Part shown: positions 4,926 through 5,615 of the stretch, one piece after another
Layout: the number at the start of each line of letters is the position of its first letter
Numbering within the stretch: position 1 is the first letter of the stretch
Source: an uncultured Coprococcus sp.
GTDB taxonomy: Bacteria > Bacillota > Clostridia > Lachnospirales > Lachnospiraceae
Direction of reading: 5' to 3'
DNA: 5,615 nt
Assembly (NCBI GenBank): GCA_900557435.1
Contig: USSH01000177.1
Coordinates: 1-5,615, forward strand
The notes under the pieces: generated by a model
The model's input: only the letters and a program-made list of their open reading frames with translations
What the model was told of the DNA's origin: nothing
Database searches by the model: none
Made by a program: the position numbers and the translations under genes

Positions 4926-5615
4926 TTATTTACTGAGCGCACTGTGTGACTCCTCCACCAGAGCCTTGATATCAAATTCTTCATTATCCCGGTTTTCATC
5001 CTTTGTTATGTGTAGCAGATATTCAATATTCCCCTCAGGTCCCTTTATAGGCGAATAACTCAGATGAAGGGTGCGGAATCCATTTGCCCTTGCATAATCC
5101 ACTATCATCTCTACTACCTCCACATGGGTTGACAGTTCTCGGACTACGCCCTTCTTTCCTACCTTTTCACGTCCTGCCTCAAACTGCGGCTTTATCAGAC
5201 ACACAATCTCTCCATCCTGTGTCAAAAGCTCTCTCACCGCAGGAAGCACCTTTGTAAGTGATATAAATGATACATCTATCGACGCAAACTCAATAACATC
5301 ATCGATGTCATCAGGTGTAACATACCTTATATTTGTTTTCTCCATGCAGACAACTCTGTCATCATTCCTCAGCTTCCATGCAAGCTGGCCGTGTCCCACG
5401 TCTACAGAATACACCTTGACCGCGCCATTTTGGAGCATACAGTCAGTGAAACCACCTGTGGATGCTCCCACGTCCATACACACTTTACCATCAAGAGTCA
5501 CTCCGAAATTGTTCATAGCTTTCTCAAGCTTGAGTCCGCCTCTGCTAACGTACTTCAAGGTATTTCCCCTGACCTCTATCTTGGAAGTCTCCTCAAATGT
5601 AGTTCCGGCCTTATC
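4926..5615 (-). CDS. tlyA: TlyA-family rRNA 2'-O-methyltransferase (5' end missing)
   Basis: The visible 229 residues run in frame to the right edge, so the gene starts outside the window. What is missing is most of the N-terminal S4-like RNA-binding domain; its tail (DKAG..., then IEVRGN) is present. Then come YVSRGGLKLEKA (22-33), the SAM-binding motif DVGASTGGFTD (48-58), DVGHGQLAWKLR (72-83), SIDVSFISL (112-120), KPQFEAGREKVGKKGVVR (142-159) and GPEGNIEYL (192-200), all typical of the FtsJ-like fold of TlyA. The family methylates ribose of cytidines in 16S and/or 23S rRNA; the name hemolysin seen in databases is historical. An internal TTG at 5558 is not the start because the reading frame upstream of it is conserved family sequence. 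It is the first visible gene of the leftward unit. Confidence 0.94.
   Translation of the reverse strand, partial: DKAGTTFEETSKIEVRGNTLKYVSRGGLKLEKAMNNFGVTLDGKVCMDVGASTGGFTDCMLQNGAVKVYSVDVGHGQLAWKLRNDDRVVCMEKTNIRYVTPDDIDDVIEFASIDVSFISLTKVLPAVRELLTQDGEIVCLIKPQFEAGREKVGKKGVVRELSTHVEVVEMIVDYARANGFRTLHLSYSPIKGPEGNIEYLLHITKDENRDNEEFDIKALVEESHSALSK

Noticed and set aside
4926..5558. Reading tlyA as a complete 210-residue gene starting at TTG 5558
   Set aside because: The frame stays open to the window edge and the 19 codons upstream encode sequence typical of the TlyA linker after the S4-like domain, so the gene is simply cut by the window.

Overview
The window is a stretch of chromosomal DNA from a spore-forming member of the Clostridia. 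Lachnospiraceae or a close relative is my best guess, from the gene order, the moderate base composition and the style of the proteins; the family is inference. All five recognisable genes lie on the minus strand and read from right to left: tlyA (5' end beyond the window), nadK, argR, recN and spoIVB. This is the classic Firmicutes block that in Bacillus and Clostridium is followed by spo0A. If synteny holds, spo0A would begin just left of position 1.

Positions 5615 to about 1586 look like one transcription unit. It comprises tlyA (rRNA ribose methyltransferase), nadK (NAD kinase), argR (arginine repressor of AhrC type, exactly 149 residues like B. subtilis AhrC) and recN (SMC-like repair ATPase). 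Gaps are short (40, 73 and 115 bases) and a strong intrinsic terminator sits right after recN. spoIVB (sporulation-specific S55 serine protease with a PDZ domain) follows as a separate unit. Between the terminator and the spoIVB ribosome binding site sit three copies of a GC-rich 24-base hairpin repeat, which leaves no room for an ordinary promoter.

The left 272 bases hold no gene. They contain a plausible minus-strand sigma-A promoter (157..185). It is overlaid by a 13-base direct repeat with a 21-base period and preceded by an 11-base tandem repeat. Downstream of it are two 35-base direct repeats 65 bases apart. This looks like a leader or control region for the next gene to the left, presumably spo0A.

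The genes themselves are ordinary housekeeping and sporulation genes with intact key motifs, and I see no undescribed protein system. The unusual content is in the non-coding DNA: the triple hairpin array before spoIVB, a 41-base tandem duplication across the argR stop codon that leaves the protein end unchanged, and the layered repeats before the presumed spo0A.
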